Below are positions 1 to 8,029 of a stretch of 34,285 nucleotides of DNA, piece by piece. The stretch spans positions 1 to 34,285 of the forward strand of contig JAGCXX010000018.1 in the NCBI GenBank assembly GCA_017961115.1, written 5' to 3'. Numbering within the stretch: the first letter of the stretch is position 1; every line of letters begins with the position of its first letter. The translations under genes were made by a program, and so were the position numbers. Below the pieces are notes generated by a model that saw only the letters and a list, made by a program, of their open reading frames with translations, was not told the origin of the DNA and did no database searches. The stretch is from Prevotella sp. (lineage in GTDB: Bacteria > Bacteroidota > Bacteroidia > Bacteroidales > Bacteroidaceae).

Positions 1-1
1 C

Positions 2-595
2 TACAGTCTGCTGCACGACGGCGACACCGCAGAGGCGCAAAGACATTTTGGAAAAGCCATAGAATCGGAACCTACCAACACGCGTGCTCTTTCCGGTTAT
101 GGCCGATCCGCCATGCTTTCCGGCGACTTTGCCTCAGCAGAGCAAGCCTATAGCCAACTGTCGTTGCTCAGACCCGACAACCGCAATTATGCGCTTCACC
201 ACGCCCTCTCGCTCATCAAAAACGCAAAGGCGTCGGAAGCCACTCCACTGCTTTACAAACTCAGTTACGAGCATGAGGACGATACCGACATCACCAGGGC
301 GCTTGCTTGGAGTCTTTTCGCCAGCGGCAAACCAGCGCAGGCATTGAAGGAATACAACCGGTTGCTCAACTCCGAACAAGCAAAAAGCGAAGACCATCTG
401 AATGCCGGCTACTGCCATTGGGTGAGTGGCGATATCTCCTCAGCCGTCAACAGTTTCCGCCGATATAAAAAAATGACAGGCAACGAAGGGCAGATAGAGG
501 AAGAATTGTCAAAAGACAAGGACACCCTGACCGCCAACGGCATCACCGAGTACGAACTCCATATGATGCAAGATCTATTGCAGATTGAAGAATGA
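2..595 (+). CDS. TPR-repeat protein, 3' portion (5' end outside window)
   Basis: The reading frame is open from base 2, so the gene begins upstream of the window. The visible part is about 197 residues of helical, Ala/Leu/Tyr-rich sequence with the spacing of tetratricopeptide repeats, for example the segments around ‘AEAQRHFGKAIESEP’ and ‘QALKEYNRLLNSEQ’. TPR proteins are protein-protein interaction scaffolds, and in Bacteroidales such proteins are often envelope-associated; the exported part, if any, would be upstream and is not visible. The C-terminus is formed inside a heptad repeat array: the stop TGA at 593-595 lies in its second unit, so the last residues (IEE) are repeat-encoded. Function beyond a TPR scaffold cannot be assigned. 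Confidence 0.75.
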   Translation, partial: YSLLHDGDTAEAQRHFGKAIESEPTNTRALSGYGRSAMLSGDFASAEQAYSQLSLLRPDNRNYALHHALSLIKNAKASEATPLLYKLSYEHEDDTDITRALAWSLFASGKPAQALKEYNRLLNSEQAKSEDHLNAGYCHWVSGDISSAVNSFRRYKKMTGNEGQIEEELSKDKDTLTANGITEYELHMMQDLLQIEE

Positions 596-624
596 AGATT
601 GAAAATTGAAGATTGAAGATTGAC
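583..624 (+). repeat. Heptad tandem repeat array (GATTGAA type), six units
   Basis: Six consecutive 7-bp units of the form GATTGAA, GAATGAA or AATTGAA (last unit GATTGAC). The array starts inside the TPR gene and supplies its stop codon at 593-595. The same family, in the same orientation relative to the upstream gene, recurs at 13935-13997 and 21811-21845. Confidence 0.85.
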
Positions 625-750
625 AACAAAGATTTCGCAAGTTGAAAAACGAAACAAGTTAATTGGAGAAAGAAAATGTCTTATCTGTCGTTTTTTCGTA
701 AAAAGGGAAAAGAAATTGGCAAATATTTATGGAAATTAGAAAATAATAGT

Positions 751-758
751 TATCTTTG
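751..758 (+). promoter_or_regulatory. Bacteroidetes-type -7 promoter element TATCTTTG
   Basis: Exact match to TAnnTTTG, 52 bases before the start codon of the small conserved gene at 811. No convincing TTG -33 element is seen 19-21 bases upstream. Confidence 0.5.
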
Positions 759-810
759 CCTTTACAACTGACTTCTCCCCATAAGGGACCCTAATGAAAG
801 GAAAAACATC

Positions 811-1083
811 ATGAACAAAAAGGACTTAAAGAAAACTATCAACTCCATCTGCAGTGACATTTTCGCCGAATGCGTGGCGATGTCACTTTATCATGGGAAA
901 ACTCATGAAGCCAACACAGACGCATTGCTTGCCTCCATCCTTGCCACCCGCGACGATTTCATCGCCCGTATCTCACACCCTGAGCCAGGCATGTCGCCTA
1001 AGAAATACTATGACCATCTGGCCAATGCTTTCGCCGAGGAAATCTCCGAAATCATAGACCATATCACCAACATGAGTGAATAG
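811..1083 (+). CDS. Small conserved hypothetical protein (90 aa)
   Basis: A 90-residue, mostly helical protein starting MNKKDLKK, with no signal peptide or membrane segment, so probably cytoplasmic. I do not recognise a named domain; its composition and size resemble small conserved Bacteroidales proteins of unknown function. The ATG at 811 follows a TATCTTTG promoter element. The stop is only 2 bases before the acyltransferase gene at 1086, so the two are almost certainly co-transcribed and possibly translationally coupled. That linkage hints at a role near lipid acylation, but this is inference from position only. Confidence 0.7.
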   Translation: MNKKDLKKTINSICSDIFAECVAMSLYHGKTHEANTDALLASILATRDDFIARISHPEPGMSPKKYYDHLANAFAEEISEIIDHITNMSE

Positions 1084-1085
1084 AG

Positions 1086-1637
1086 ATGGGCATCTGGAAG
1101 AATTTTTGCAACTGGCTATTGTACAAACACATGGGGTGGCGGAAAAACGTGACTGCCCCCCATCCCGACAAATACATCATCTGCTTAGCTCCGCATACAA
1201 GCAACTGGGATTTTCTGCTTGGCCAGCTGTATTCCGGAGCAGAGGGCTGGAAAATCAATTTTTTGATGAAAAAGGAATGGTTTTTCTGGCCGCTTGGCTT
1301 ATTGTTCCGCCGTCTTGGCGGCATACCAGTCTATCGCTCAAAGCATACCAGCCTGACTGATAATCTTGCTGCAGATGCGAAAGGGATGGACACATTCAAG
1401 TTATGCATCACCCCCGAAGGCACACGCTCTGCCAATGCCGATTGGAAAAAGGGGTTTCTGGTCATCGCCAAAAAGGCAGACATTCCCATCCTGCTCTATG
1501 GTGTTGACTACGAACGCAAACTGATAGAATGCACAGAAACAGTGATACCCTCCGACGACATAGAGGGTGACCTTAGCCGTATCAAGGCATATTTTAAAAA
1601 CTTCAAGGGCAAGCACCCTGAGAATTTCAAGGTGTAA
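1086..1637 (+). CDS. PlsC-like lysophospholipid/glycerolipid acyltransferase family protein
   Basis: A 183-residue protein of the LPLAT/PlsC superfamily, which transfers acyl chains to glycerophosphate-type or related lipid acceptors at the inner membrane. The HX4D catalytic motif is H37-TSNW-D42. The acceptor-binding PEGTRS motif is at 110-115 and the IPVYR segment (motif III) at 80-84. It is shorter than typical PlsC (about 240 residues) and lacks an obvious N-terminal membrane anchor, although residues 60-75 (WFFWPLGLLF) are hydrophobic and aromatic. The start ATG is 2 bases after the upstream stop. The next gene, a secreted amidase-like protein, begins 65 bases downstream. The acyl acceptor cannot be told from sequence; it could be a lysophospholipid, an ornithine lipid or a lipid A-like molecule. 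Confidence 0.85.
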   Translation: MGIWKNFCNWLLYKHMGWRKNVTAPHPDKYIICLAPHTSNWDFLLGQLYSGAEGWKINFLMKKEWFFWPLGLLFRRLGGIPVYRSKHTSLTDNLAADAKGMDTFKLCITPEGTRSANADWKKGFLVIAKKADIPILLYGVDYERKLIECTETVIPSDDIEGDLSRIKAYFKNFKGKHPENFKV

Positions 1638-1702
1638 AGCTGCGGAATCCGGAATACCCCAACAACATGGAATATCCGGAGTAATGATTATTGGAAATGT
1701 AA

Positions 1703-4606
1703 ATGAGAATATTGAGACATTTGACAACAGCCGTTGCCGCGCTGCTGATGACAGTGTGCGCAATGGCCCAGACCTCATCCGACCGTTCCAGCATGGAGCA
1801 GGCGCTGCGCAGTTATTTTCAGAACTACGGCAATGGCTATTCCGGTTTTCCCGTGACCGCCAGTCTGAGCAGTATTGACGTGGATGCCAATTCCCGTGTT
1901 GTGAAGATAACAGCCACGGAGCGTTTTGGCGAGCAGGAGTTCACGCCCGATATTGTAAAGGGCATCTATTCGAGAATCAGGAACATCATTCCCAAAGCCT
2001 ACCATAGTTACGACCTTCGGTTATATACCCAAGGCAAGCTGATTGACGACTTGGTGCCCAACCGACTGCGCGACCATGAGGACCGCAGCCGTCAATGGGG
2101 CCATATCGACTATAAGGGTAAGCCCTGGGTGACCCGTGCCTCCCGTCCCAACGACATCAGTCATGGACTTGACGGTCGCCATCTCACCATTGCAGCAAGC
2201 CATGGCCGTTATTACGACCAGAAGGTAGGCCGTTGGAAATGGCAGCGCCCCAACCTGTTCTGCACCACCGAAGACCTATTCACCCAGACAGTCGTCATCC
2301 CTTACCTGATGCCCATGCTTGAGAACGCCGGTGCCATCGTATGGTCACCCCGCGAACGCGACTGGCAGAAGAATGAGGTAATCATCGACAACGACGACTC
2401 CCCCCGCCGCGGTTATGGCGAACGTGACGGCAGCAATCCGTGGGGCAACACCCAAGAGCGCGGCTATGCCCGCCACAGCGGAACCTATGGCAATGGCGAG
2501 AATCCCTTCCACGCAGGCAGTGCACGCATGGCGGAAACCACTTCTGGGAGCAAAGTCAGTCAGGTGTTCTACCAGCCTGACATTCCTGAGGCAGGGCGCT
2601 ATGCCGTCTATGTGAGTTACCAAACCGTTGCCCGCTCTGTCGACGACGCCCTCTACAGCGTATGGCACAAGGGCCGCCGCACGGACTTCAAGGTCAACCA
2701 GCGCATGGGCGGCGGCACATGGGTCTATCTCGGCACCTTTGAGTTTGACAAAGGCAGCAACAGCAACAACATGGTGGTGCTCAGCAACTCCAGCAAAGAG
2801 CGCGGTGTGGTGACCGCCGATGCCGTGCGTTTCGGCGGAGGTATGGGCAACATCGTGCGCGGCGGGAAGGTAAGTGGCGTCCCACGCTGCCTGGAAGGTA
2901 CCCGTTATTTCGCACAGTGGGCTGGTGCCCCCGACAGCGTATACAATAAGTTTGGCAATACCAACGACTACAACGACGACCTCAATGCCCGTTCCCTGTT
3001 CAGCAACTGGCTTGCAGGAGGCTCTGTCTTCGTTCCCAACCGTCGTGGTCAGGGTGTGCCCATAGAGATGATGCTCTCTGTCCACAGTGATGCCGGATAT
3101 GACAAAGCCGGCGGCAATGACCTCGTAGGTACCCTCGGCATCTGCTCCACCAATTTCTACAATGGCAAGCTCGATGCCGGCATCTCACGCATGGCGTCAC
3201 ACGACCTTGCCGACGCCCTTCTCTACAATGCCTGGGCAGACATCAGTGCCAAATACGGCAAATGGAGGCGTCGCGTCCTCTACGACCGCAACTACAATGA
3301 GACCCGTGAGCCTGCCGTACCCTCATCCATATTGGAAATACTGTCGCACCAAAATTTCGGCGACATGCGCTACGGTCTCGACCCCAACTTCCGCTTCACT
3401 CTCGCCCGTTCCATCTACAAGACCGTGCTGCGCTTCGTCAACGAGATGCACGGCGACAAGAGTGTGGTGCAGCCCCTTGCTCCCCGCAACTTCCGCATGG
3501 ACATGAACTCCCGAGGAAAGTTGAAACTCAGTTGGAATCCAGTCAAAGACCCCCAAGAGTCCTCCGCCAACCCATCGGAATATATCGTCTATACTGCCAT
3601 CGGCGACCTTGATTTCGACAACGGTGTGGTGGTGAAAGGAACGTCGTGCTCGGTAAGCATCCAGCCCGGACTACTATACCATTTCCGCGTGACCGCCGCC
3701 AACAAGGGTGGTGAGAGTTTCCCCACCGAGGTGCTTTCCGCCTGCTACCAGCCAGATGCGCAGAAGACAATATTGGTGGTCAATGGTTTTCACCGTCTGT
3801 CCTCCCCTGCCGTCATCGACACGGGTGACAACAAGGGTTTTGACCTCGACCTCGATCCTGGTGTGACACGTGGACGCATGGCAGGATGGAGCGGACGGCA
3901 GCAGATATTTGACAACAGCCGACGAGGCCGCGAGGGCGAGGGAGCCCTTGGCTACTGCGGTGAGGAATTGGTGGGAACTTTCGTCGCCGGAAATGATTTC
4001 GACTATGTTCGCGAGCATGCCGAGGCCATCCAAAGTGCCAAGAAATACAACATTGTAAGTTGCTCAAGCGAGGCGTTTGAGAGCGGCAAAGTCAAGACAG
4101 GCGACATCGACTGCATCGACCTGTTGCTCGGTCTGGAGAAGGACGACGGTCATTCCCTGCTGATGTATAAAAGTTTCTCTCCTGCCATGCAGCAACGCCT
4201 CACCACTTTCACCCGCAACCACGGCAGTCTCCTTGTGAGTGGTTCGTATGTGGGCAGCGACATGACAAGCGATGCAGAGCGCAGTTTCCTTGCCAATGTG
4301 CTCAAACTGCGGTATGACGGCAGCGACCGGGGCAACACCAATGGCAACGTACAGGGATTGGGCATGACATTCGACACGTGGCGCACGCTCAACGAGACCC
4401 ACTATGCCGCCACTGCCCCCGACATACTCAGTCCGCTCTCCACCTCCTATTGCGTGATGCGCTATGCCGACGGTCGCAATGCCGCCGTCGCCTACAGCGG
4501 CAGAGACTACCGTTGCTTTACCATGGGATTCCCCTTGGAATGTATCAAGGACTCCCGTGCCCGCAGTGCCATCATGAGAGGAATATTAAGTTATTTATTG
4601 AAGTAG
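1703..4606 (+). CDS. Secreted N-acetylmuramoyl-L-alanine amidase-like protein with golvesin/Xly-type insert and FnIII domain
   Basis: A 967-residue exported protein. Residues 1-22 form a signal peptide ending in a typical AMAQ cleavage region. The N-terminal part resembles a zinc amidase (Amidase_3-like) split by an insert. Candidate metal or catalytic residues are H167 (in ASHGR), E190, H461 (in VHSDAG) and E545 (in SSILEILSHQ). The insert at about 273-383 looks like the golvesin C-terminal/Xly carbohydrate-binding-like domain, which is why such proteins are often annotated ‘xanthan lyase’. Residues about 592-683 are a fibronectin type III module. The remaining 280 residues resemble a Rossmann/GATase-like fold without a recognisable catalytic triad. 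Peptidoglycan or periplasmic polysaccharide is the likely substrate. The small gene at 4630 follows after 23 bases. Residue roles are inferred from family pattern. Confidence 0.75.
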   Translation: MRILRHLTTAVAALLMTVCAMAQTSSDRSSMEQALRSYFQNYGNGYSGFPVTASLSSIDVDANSRVVKITATERFGEQEFTPDIVKGIYSRIRNIIPKAYHSYDLRLYTQGKLIDDLVPNRLRDHEDRSRQWGHIDYKGKPWVTRASRPNDISHGLDGRHLTIAASHGRYYDQKVGRWKWQRPNLFCTTEDLFTQTVVIPYLMPMLENAGAIVWSPRERDWQKNEVIIDNDDSPRRGYGERDGSNPWGNTQERGYARHSGTYGNGENPFHAGSARMAETTSGSKVSQVFYQPDIPEAGRYAVYVSYQTVARSVDDALYSVWHKGRRTDFKVNQRMGGGTWVYLGTFEFDKGSNSNNMVVLSNSSKERGVVTADAVRFGGGMGNIVRGGKVSGVPRCLEGTRYFAQWAGAPDSVYNKFGNTNDYNDDLNARSLFSNWLAGGSVFVPNRRGQGVPIEMMLSVHSDAGYDKAGGNDLVGTLGICSTNFYNGKLDAGISRMASHDLADALLYNAWADISAKYGKWRRRVLYDRNYNETREPAVPSSILEILSHQNFGDMRYGLDPNFRFTLARSIYKTVLRFVNEMHGDKSVVQPLAPRNFRMDMNSRGKLKLSWNPVKDPQESSANPSEYIVYTAIGDLDFDNGVVVKGTSCSVSIQPGLLYHFRVTAANKGGESFPTEVLSACYQPDAQKTILVVNGFHRLSSPAVIDTGDNKGFDLDLDPGVTRGRMAGWSGRQQIFDNSRRGREGEGALGYCGEELVGTFVAGNDFDYVREHAEAIQSAKKYNIVSCSSEAFESGKVKTGDIDCIDLLLGLEKDDGHSLLMYKSFSPAMQQRLTTFTRNHGSLLVSGSYVGSDMTSDAERSFLANVLKLRYDGSDRGNTNGNVQGLGMTFDTWRTLNETHYAATAPDILSPLSTSYCVMRYADGRNAAVAYSGRDYRCFTMGFPLECIKDSRARSAIMRGILSYLLK

Positions 4607-4629
4607 AAACTTTTCTCAAACCTCTGAAT

Positions 4630-4971
4630 ATGTACAAAATCATAACCAACCAATCGGGAAGCCGCACCATCGAAGTGAGCGAATCCCATCTGTCCACCCT
4701 TGAGCGCTACCACCTTCTCGACCAATTGGTGGGCAGCAACGGCATCATCGACGAGGAAGTGCTCGACAAGCTGAAACTGACCATCCGCTCCATTCTGTCA
4801 AATGATGGCAGCAGCGACAAGGCACTGCTCGACTTGTGTTTCGACGTCATCTATCACAGCAATATGAAAGCCATCGGGCTCACCAACCTGATTGCACTCT
4901 ACCAGCAATGGGAGCGAGACCGTGTGGCTGACACAACCTCAGAAGAGCAGCCGGAGCCGACTGCAGAATAA
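4630..4971 (+). CDS. Conserved hypothetical protein (113 aa)
   Basis: A 113-residue soluble protein beginning MYKIITNQSGSRTIEV, with an N-terminal beta-like stretch, a helical middle and an acidic Glu/Pro-rich tail (SEEQPEPTAE). The start at 4630 is chosen because it fits 23 bases after the amidase stop; the frame is open further upstream but only inside the amidase gene. The next gene (YgiQ family) starts 4 bases after the stop, so this gene sits in the middle of a tight operon. No family name is recognised and no catalytic motif is visible. Confidence 0.7.
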   Translation: MYKIITNQSGSRTIEVSESHLSTLERYHLLDQLVGSNGIIDEEVLDKLKLTIRSILSNDGSSDKALLDLCFDVIYHSNMKAIGLTNLIALYQQWERDRVADTTSEEQPEPTAE

Positions 4972-4975
4972 AACC

Positions 4976-6940
4976 ATGGGGGAGCACCGGTTGAGCAAAT
5001 GGCTTCCTACGACCAAGAAGGAAGTGGAACTGAGGGGATGGGATGAACTGGATGTCATCCTGTTCTCTGGAGACGCTTATGTCGACCACCCCTCGTTTGG
5101 CGCTGCCGTGATAGGACGTGCCCTCGAGGCAGCGGGTTGGCGTGTCGCCATCGTTCCCCAGCCCGACTGGCATGGTGATTTCCGCGATTTCAAGAAACTG
5201 GGTCGTCCTCGCCTGTTCTTCGGTATTTCACCCGGTTGCATGGATTCGATGGTGAACAAATACACGGCCAACCGCCGTCTGCGCTCTGAAGATGCCTATA
5301 GTCCCGACGGACGCCATGACTGCCGGCCAGAATATCCCACCATCGTCTATACACAGATTCTCAAACAGCTCTACCCTGACGTCCCTGTGGTGTTGGGCGG
5401 TATAGAGGCTTCGATGCGCCGTCTCACCCATTATGACTATTGGCAAGACTGTCTGCGCCGATGCATCCTCTACGACTCCGGTGCTGATATGATTATCTAC
5501 GGGATGGGTGAGCGCGGCATCACCGAACTCTGCACCCTATTGTCGCAAGGAGGTAAGATGGCTGATGCCCACACGCTTCCACAAACCGTCTTCATCACCG
5601 ACCGCGATGGCATCCCCGGCGGCATTACCGATGCCGACATCGTGTTGCACAGCCATGAGGAATGCCTTGACAACAAGCGCTGCGAAGCAGAGAACTACCG
5701 CCACATCGAGGAAGAATCAAACAAGATGCATGCCCAGCGGCTCATCCAACAGACAGGCAACCGCTATACGGTGGTCAATCCACCATATCCCCCGATGACC
5801 ACAGAAGAGGTGGATGCCTCGTTTGCATATCCCTACACCCGCCTTCCCCACCCCAAGTACAAAAACAAGCGTATCCCTGCTTATGAGATGATTAAGCACT
5901 CGGTGAATATCCACCGTGGCTGTTTCGGTGGCTGCGCCTTCTGCACCATCAGTGCCCACCAAGGGAAATTCATCGCCTCGAGAAGCAAGGAGAGCATTCT
6001 CCGCGAGGTGCGCGAGGTAATAGCCCTCGATGACTTCAAGGGTTACCTGAGCGACCTTGGGGGACCCTCCGCCAACATGTACGGGATGGGAGGAAAGGAC
6101 AAGACCAAGTGCGAGCGCTGCAAGCGCCCCTCGTGCATCCATCCTCAAATATGCCGCAATCTCGACACCAACCCTCAGGCGCTGCTCGACCTCTACCGCG
6201 CCGTCGACCAATTGCCCGGCATCAAAAAGACCTTTATCGGAAGTGGTATGCGATACGACCTGCTGCTGCATAAAAGTGGCGACCAAACCACAGATGACGC
6301 CACTGCTGCCTACACCCGTGAACTGATATGCCGCCATGTGAGCGGCAGACTGAAAGTAGCGCCCGAGCACACCAGCGATGAAGTGCTGCGACTCATGCGC
6401 AAACCCCCGTTCACACAGTTTGAAGCCTTCAAGCGATTGTTCGACGACATCAACCGCAGAGAAGGCCTTCGCCAACAAATCATCCCCTATTTTATCAGCA
6501 GCCACCCAGGCTGCCATGAGGCGGACATGGCACACCTTGCCCTCATCACCAAGCGCCTCGATTTCCAGTTGGAGCAAGTGCAGGACTTTACCCCCACCCC
6601 GATGACCATCAGCACTGAGATGTGGTACACAGGACTCGACCCCTACACTCTTCAACCTGTGTTCAGCGCGAAGAGTCAGCAGGACAAACTCGCCCAACGC
6701 ATGTTCTTCTTCTGGTACAAGCCTGAGGAACGGCAACGCATAGAGCGTGAACTGCGCCGCATCGGCATGGCAGAACTGATTCCGCAATTGCTTGGAAGCA
6801 ATCCGCGACCTGGACACGACAAGTCGCGCTCCTACCCTAAGGACAGAACACACTCATATGAAAACAACAATAGTAGAAAGTCGACTGACCGGCAAAAAAA
6901 GTCCCGAGACGTGCGAGGACGGCATCGTCGCGACCGATAA
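4976..6940 (+). CDS. YgiQ-family radical SAM protein
   Basis: A 654-residue radical SAM protein of the YgiQ (UPF0313) family, whose substrate is unknown. The N-terminal half resembles a B12-binding-like alpha/beta domain (segments VILFSGDAYVDHPSFG and VVLGGIEASMRR are typical of the family). The [4Fe-4S]/SAM cysteines are C316, C320 and C323 in CFGGCAFC. A second cysteine cluster (CERCKRPSCIHPQIC), also typical of YgiQ proteins, follows. The C-terminus is a Lys/Arg/His-rich tail. The start ATG at 4976 is 4 bases after the preceding stop. The last 83 bases overlap the next gene, so the basic tail is encoded out of frame with the start of the phosphatase-like gene, an unusually long overlap. 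Family assignment is secure; biochemical role is unknown. Confidence 0.9.
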   Translation: MGEHRLSKWLPTTKKEVELRGWDELDVILFSGDAYVDHPSFGAAVIGRALEAAGWRVAIVPQPDWHGDFRDFKKLGRPRLFFGISPGCMDSMVNKYTANRRLRSEDAYSPDGRHDCRPEYPTIVYTQILKQLYPDVPVVLGGIEASMRRLTHYDYWQDCLRRCILYDSGADMIIYGMGERGITELCTLLSQGGKMADAHTLPQTVFITDRDGIPGGITDADIVLHSHEECLDNKRCEAENYRHIEEESNKMHAQRLIQQTGNRYTVVNPPYPPMTTEEVDASFAYPYTRLPHPKYKNKRIPAYEMIKHSVNIHRGCFGGCAFCTISAHQGKFIASRSKESILREVREVIALDDFKGYLSDLGGPSANMYGMGGKDKTKCERCKRPSCIHPQICRNLDTNPQALLDLYRAVDQLPGIKKTFIGSGMRYDLLLHKSGDQTTDDATAAYTRELICRHVSGRLKVAPEHTSDEVLRLMRKPPFTQFEAFKRLFDDINRREGLRQQIIPYFISSHPGCHEADMAHLALITKRLDFQLEQVQDFTPTPMTISTEMWYTGLDPYTLQPVFSAKSQQDKLAQRMFFFWYKPEERQRIERELRRIGMAELIPQLLGSNPRPGHDKSRSYPKDRTHSYENNNSRKSTDRQKKSRDVRGRHRRDR

Positions 6941-7676
6941 CTTCATTGCTGTGATTGACGGCAGCACAAGCAAAGCCATTCAGCAGATGAAGCCCGGTAT
7001 GCGCAATGGGAGGGCCGCAATGCTCCTCGTCTGCGAGGGACTGCAAGCACTTGCTCCCGATGCCAATGTGCAGCAATGCTGCGACATCATCACCACACTG
7101 TTCCGAGACACTTACAGCCAATATGGGGTGAACCTCACCCAGCTCATCACACATCCAGAGGAACGTATGACCGCGAGCGCAGCCATCTACAGTTGTTTGC
7201 GCCATGAAGTATGGATGGTAGGCGACTGTCAATGCTTGGTTAACGACATTTACTACGACAACCCCAAACCCGATGAGGACCGTATCGCCCATGAACGAGC
7301 CGCCATCATCCATGAGATGCTGGCAAAAGGCGAGACAGACATAGCCTCCCTCCGGCAACATGATGTGGGGCGTGACCGTGTCGTAGCACAGATTGTGCAG
7401 ACCTGCCACGACCAGAACGTACGCTTTTCTGTGTTCGACGGATTCCCTGTTGCGATGGAGAAGGTGAAAGTCATCCCCGTACCCCTTGGCAGCAAAGTGG
7501 TGCTTGCCAGCGACGGATATCCTTTTCTTTTTCCGACACTTGAGGAGAGTGAGGCAGCCCTCGCCAATCAACTTGCCACCGACCCGTTGTGCATCCACCA
7601 TCATATTGCTACAAAGGCATTCATGGAAGGACAACTGTCTTTCGACGACAGAGCTTTTGTGAAATTTGAGGTTTGA
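6858..7676 (+). CDS. PP2C-like phosphatase-fold protein
   Basis: A 272-residue soluble protein with the scattered acidic motifs of PPM/PP2C serine/threonine phosphatases: E20-D21 followed by D34-G35, G122-D123, S218-D219-G220 (in VVLASDGYPF) and D263-D264 near the C-terminus (SFDDRAF). In this superfamily these aspartates bind two Mn or Mg ions at the active site, so a phosphatase role is likely, although overall similarity to classical PP2C looks low. The start at 6858 is the first ATG giving the intact ED...DGS motif; it lies inside the YgiQ-family gene (83-base overlap). No cognate kinase is seen nearby, so the substrate is unknown. Confidence 0.6.
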   Translation: MKTTIVESRLTGKKSPETCEDGIVATDNFIAVIDGSTSKAIQQMKPGMRNGRAAMLLVCEGLQALAPDANVQQCCDIITTLFRDTYSQYGVNLTQLITHPEERMTASAAIYSCLRHEVWMVGDCQCLVNDIYYDNPKPDEDRIAHERAAIIHEMLAKGETDIASLRQHDVGRDRVVAQIVQTCHDQNVRFSVFDGFPVAMEKVKVIPVPLGSKVVLASDGYPFLFPTLEESEAALANQLATDPLCIHHHIATKAFMEGQLSFDDRAFVKFEV

Positions 7677-7814
7677 GCTGCACCTCAGCATACTGAAAGC
7701 AAGCTTTCGTCTGCATTCGGTTTCAATTGAGTTTCGCTGGATTCAAGAAGCTCACTGAAATCACTTTTTTCAAAAAAAACAGTTCAAAAATTCTTTTATT
7801 TTGGAATAATCATG

Positions 7815-7822
7815 TAATTTTG
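7815..7822 (+). promoter_or_regulatory. -7 promoter element TAATTTTG upstream of tRNA-Ser
   Basis: Exact TAnnTTTG match, 24 bases before the mature tRNA 5' end. The -33 element is not clear. Confidence 0.5.
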
Positions 7823-7846
7823 CACCCCGAAACAACCATTTTATCT

Positions 7847-7934
7847 GGAGAGGTGCTCGAGTGGTTGAAGAGGCACGCCTGGAAAGCGTGTAGCCGGCAA
7901 AACTGGCTCGCAGGTTCGAATCCTGTTCTCTCCG
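7847..7934 (+). tRNA. tRNA-Ser (anticodon GGA)
   Basis: The acceptor stem GGAGAGG (7847-7853) pairs with TCTCTCC (7927-7933), with G at the discriminator position (7934). The anticodon stem CACGC/GCGTG encloses a seven-base loop CTGGAAA with anticodon GGA at 7881-7883, reading UCC/UCU serine codons. The long variable arm (GCCGGCAAAACTGGC region) is typical of a class II serine tRNA. The T arm GCAGG-TTCGAAT-CCTGT is at 7910-7926. CCA is not encoded. A strong intrinsic terminator follows within 10 bases. Confidence 0.95.
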
Positions 7935-7943
7935 CAAGTCAAG

Positions 7944-7980
7944 CAAACCGCTAACTCATGAGGGTTAGCGGTTTGTTTTT
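7944..7980 (+). terminator. Rho-independent terminator after tRNA-Ser
   Basis: A perfect 12-bp stem, CAAACCGCTAAC (7944-7955) with GTTAGCGGTTTG (7964-7975), extendable by two pairs into the loop, followed directly by a run of five T. It ends the tRNA transcript. Confidence 0.92.
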
Positions 7981-8029
7981 ATATTGCCAATAGGCTTATT
8001 TTCAGATGTTGCGCAAACATTGCGGCATT

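Noticed and set aside
2345..3085. A 246-codon minus-strand frame inside the amidase gene
   Set aside because: Antisense shadow of the amidase-like gene, with low-complexity Val/Ala content and no family pattern.
5717..6853. A long (378-codon) minus-strand frame inside the YgiQ gene
   Set aside because: It is antisense to a secure radical SAM gene with matching family motifs; high GC third positions create long shadow frames.
7695..7708. Short hairpin GAAAGC/GCTTTC after the phosphatase-like gene
   Set aside because: Only a 6-bp stem with a 2-base loop and no T tract; too weak to call a terminator.
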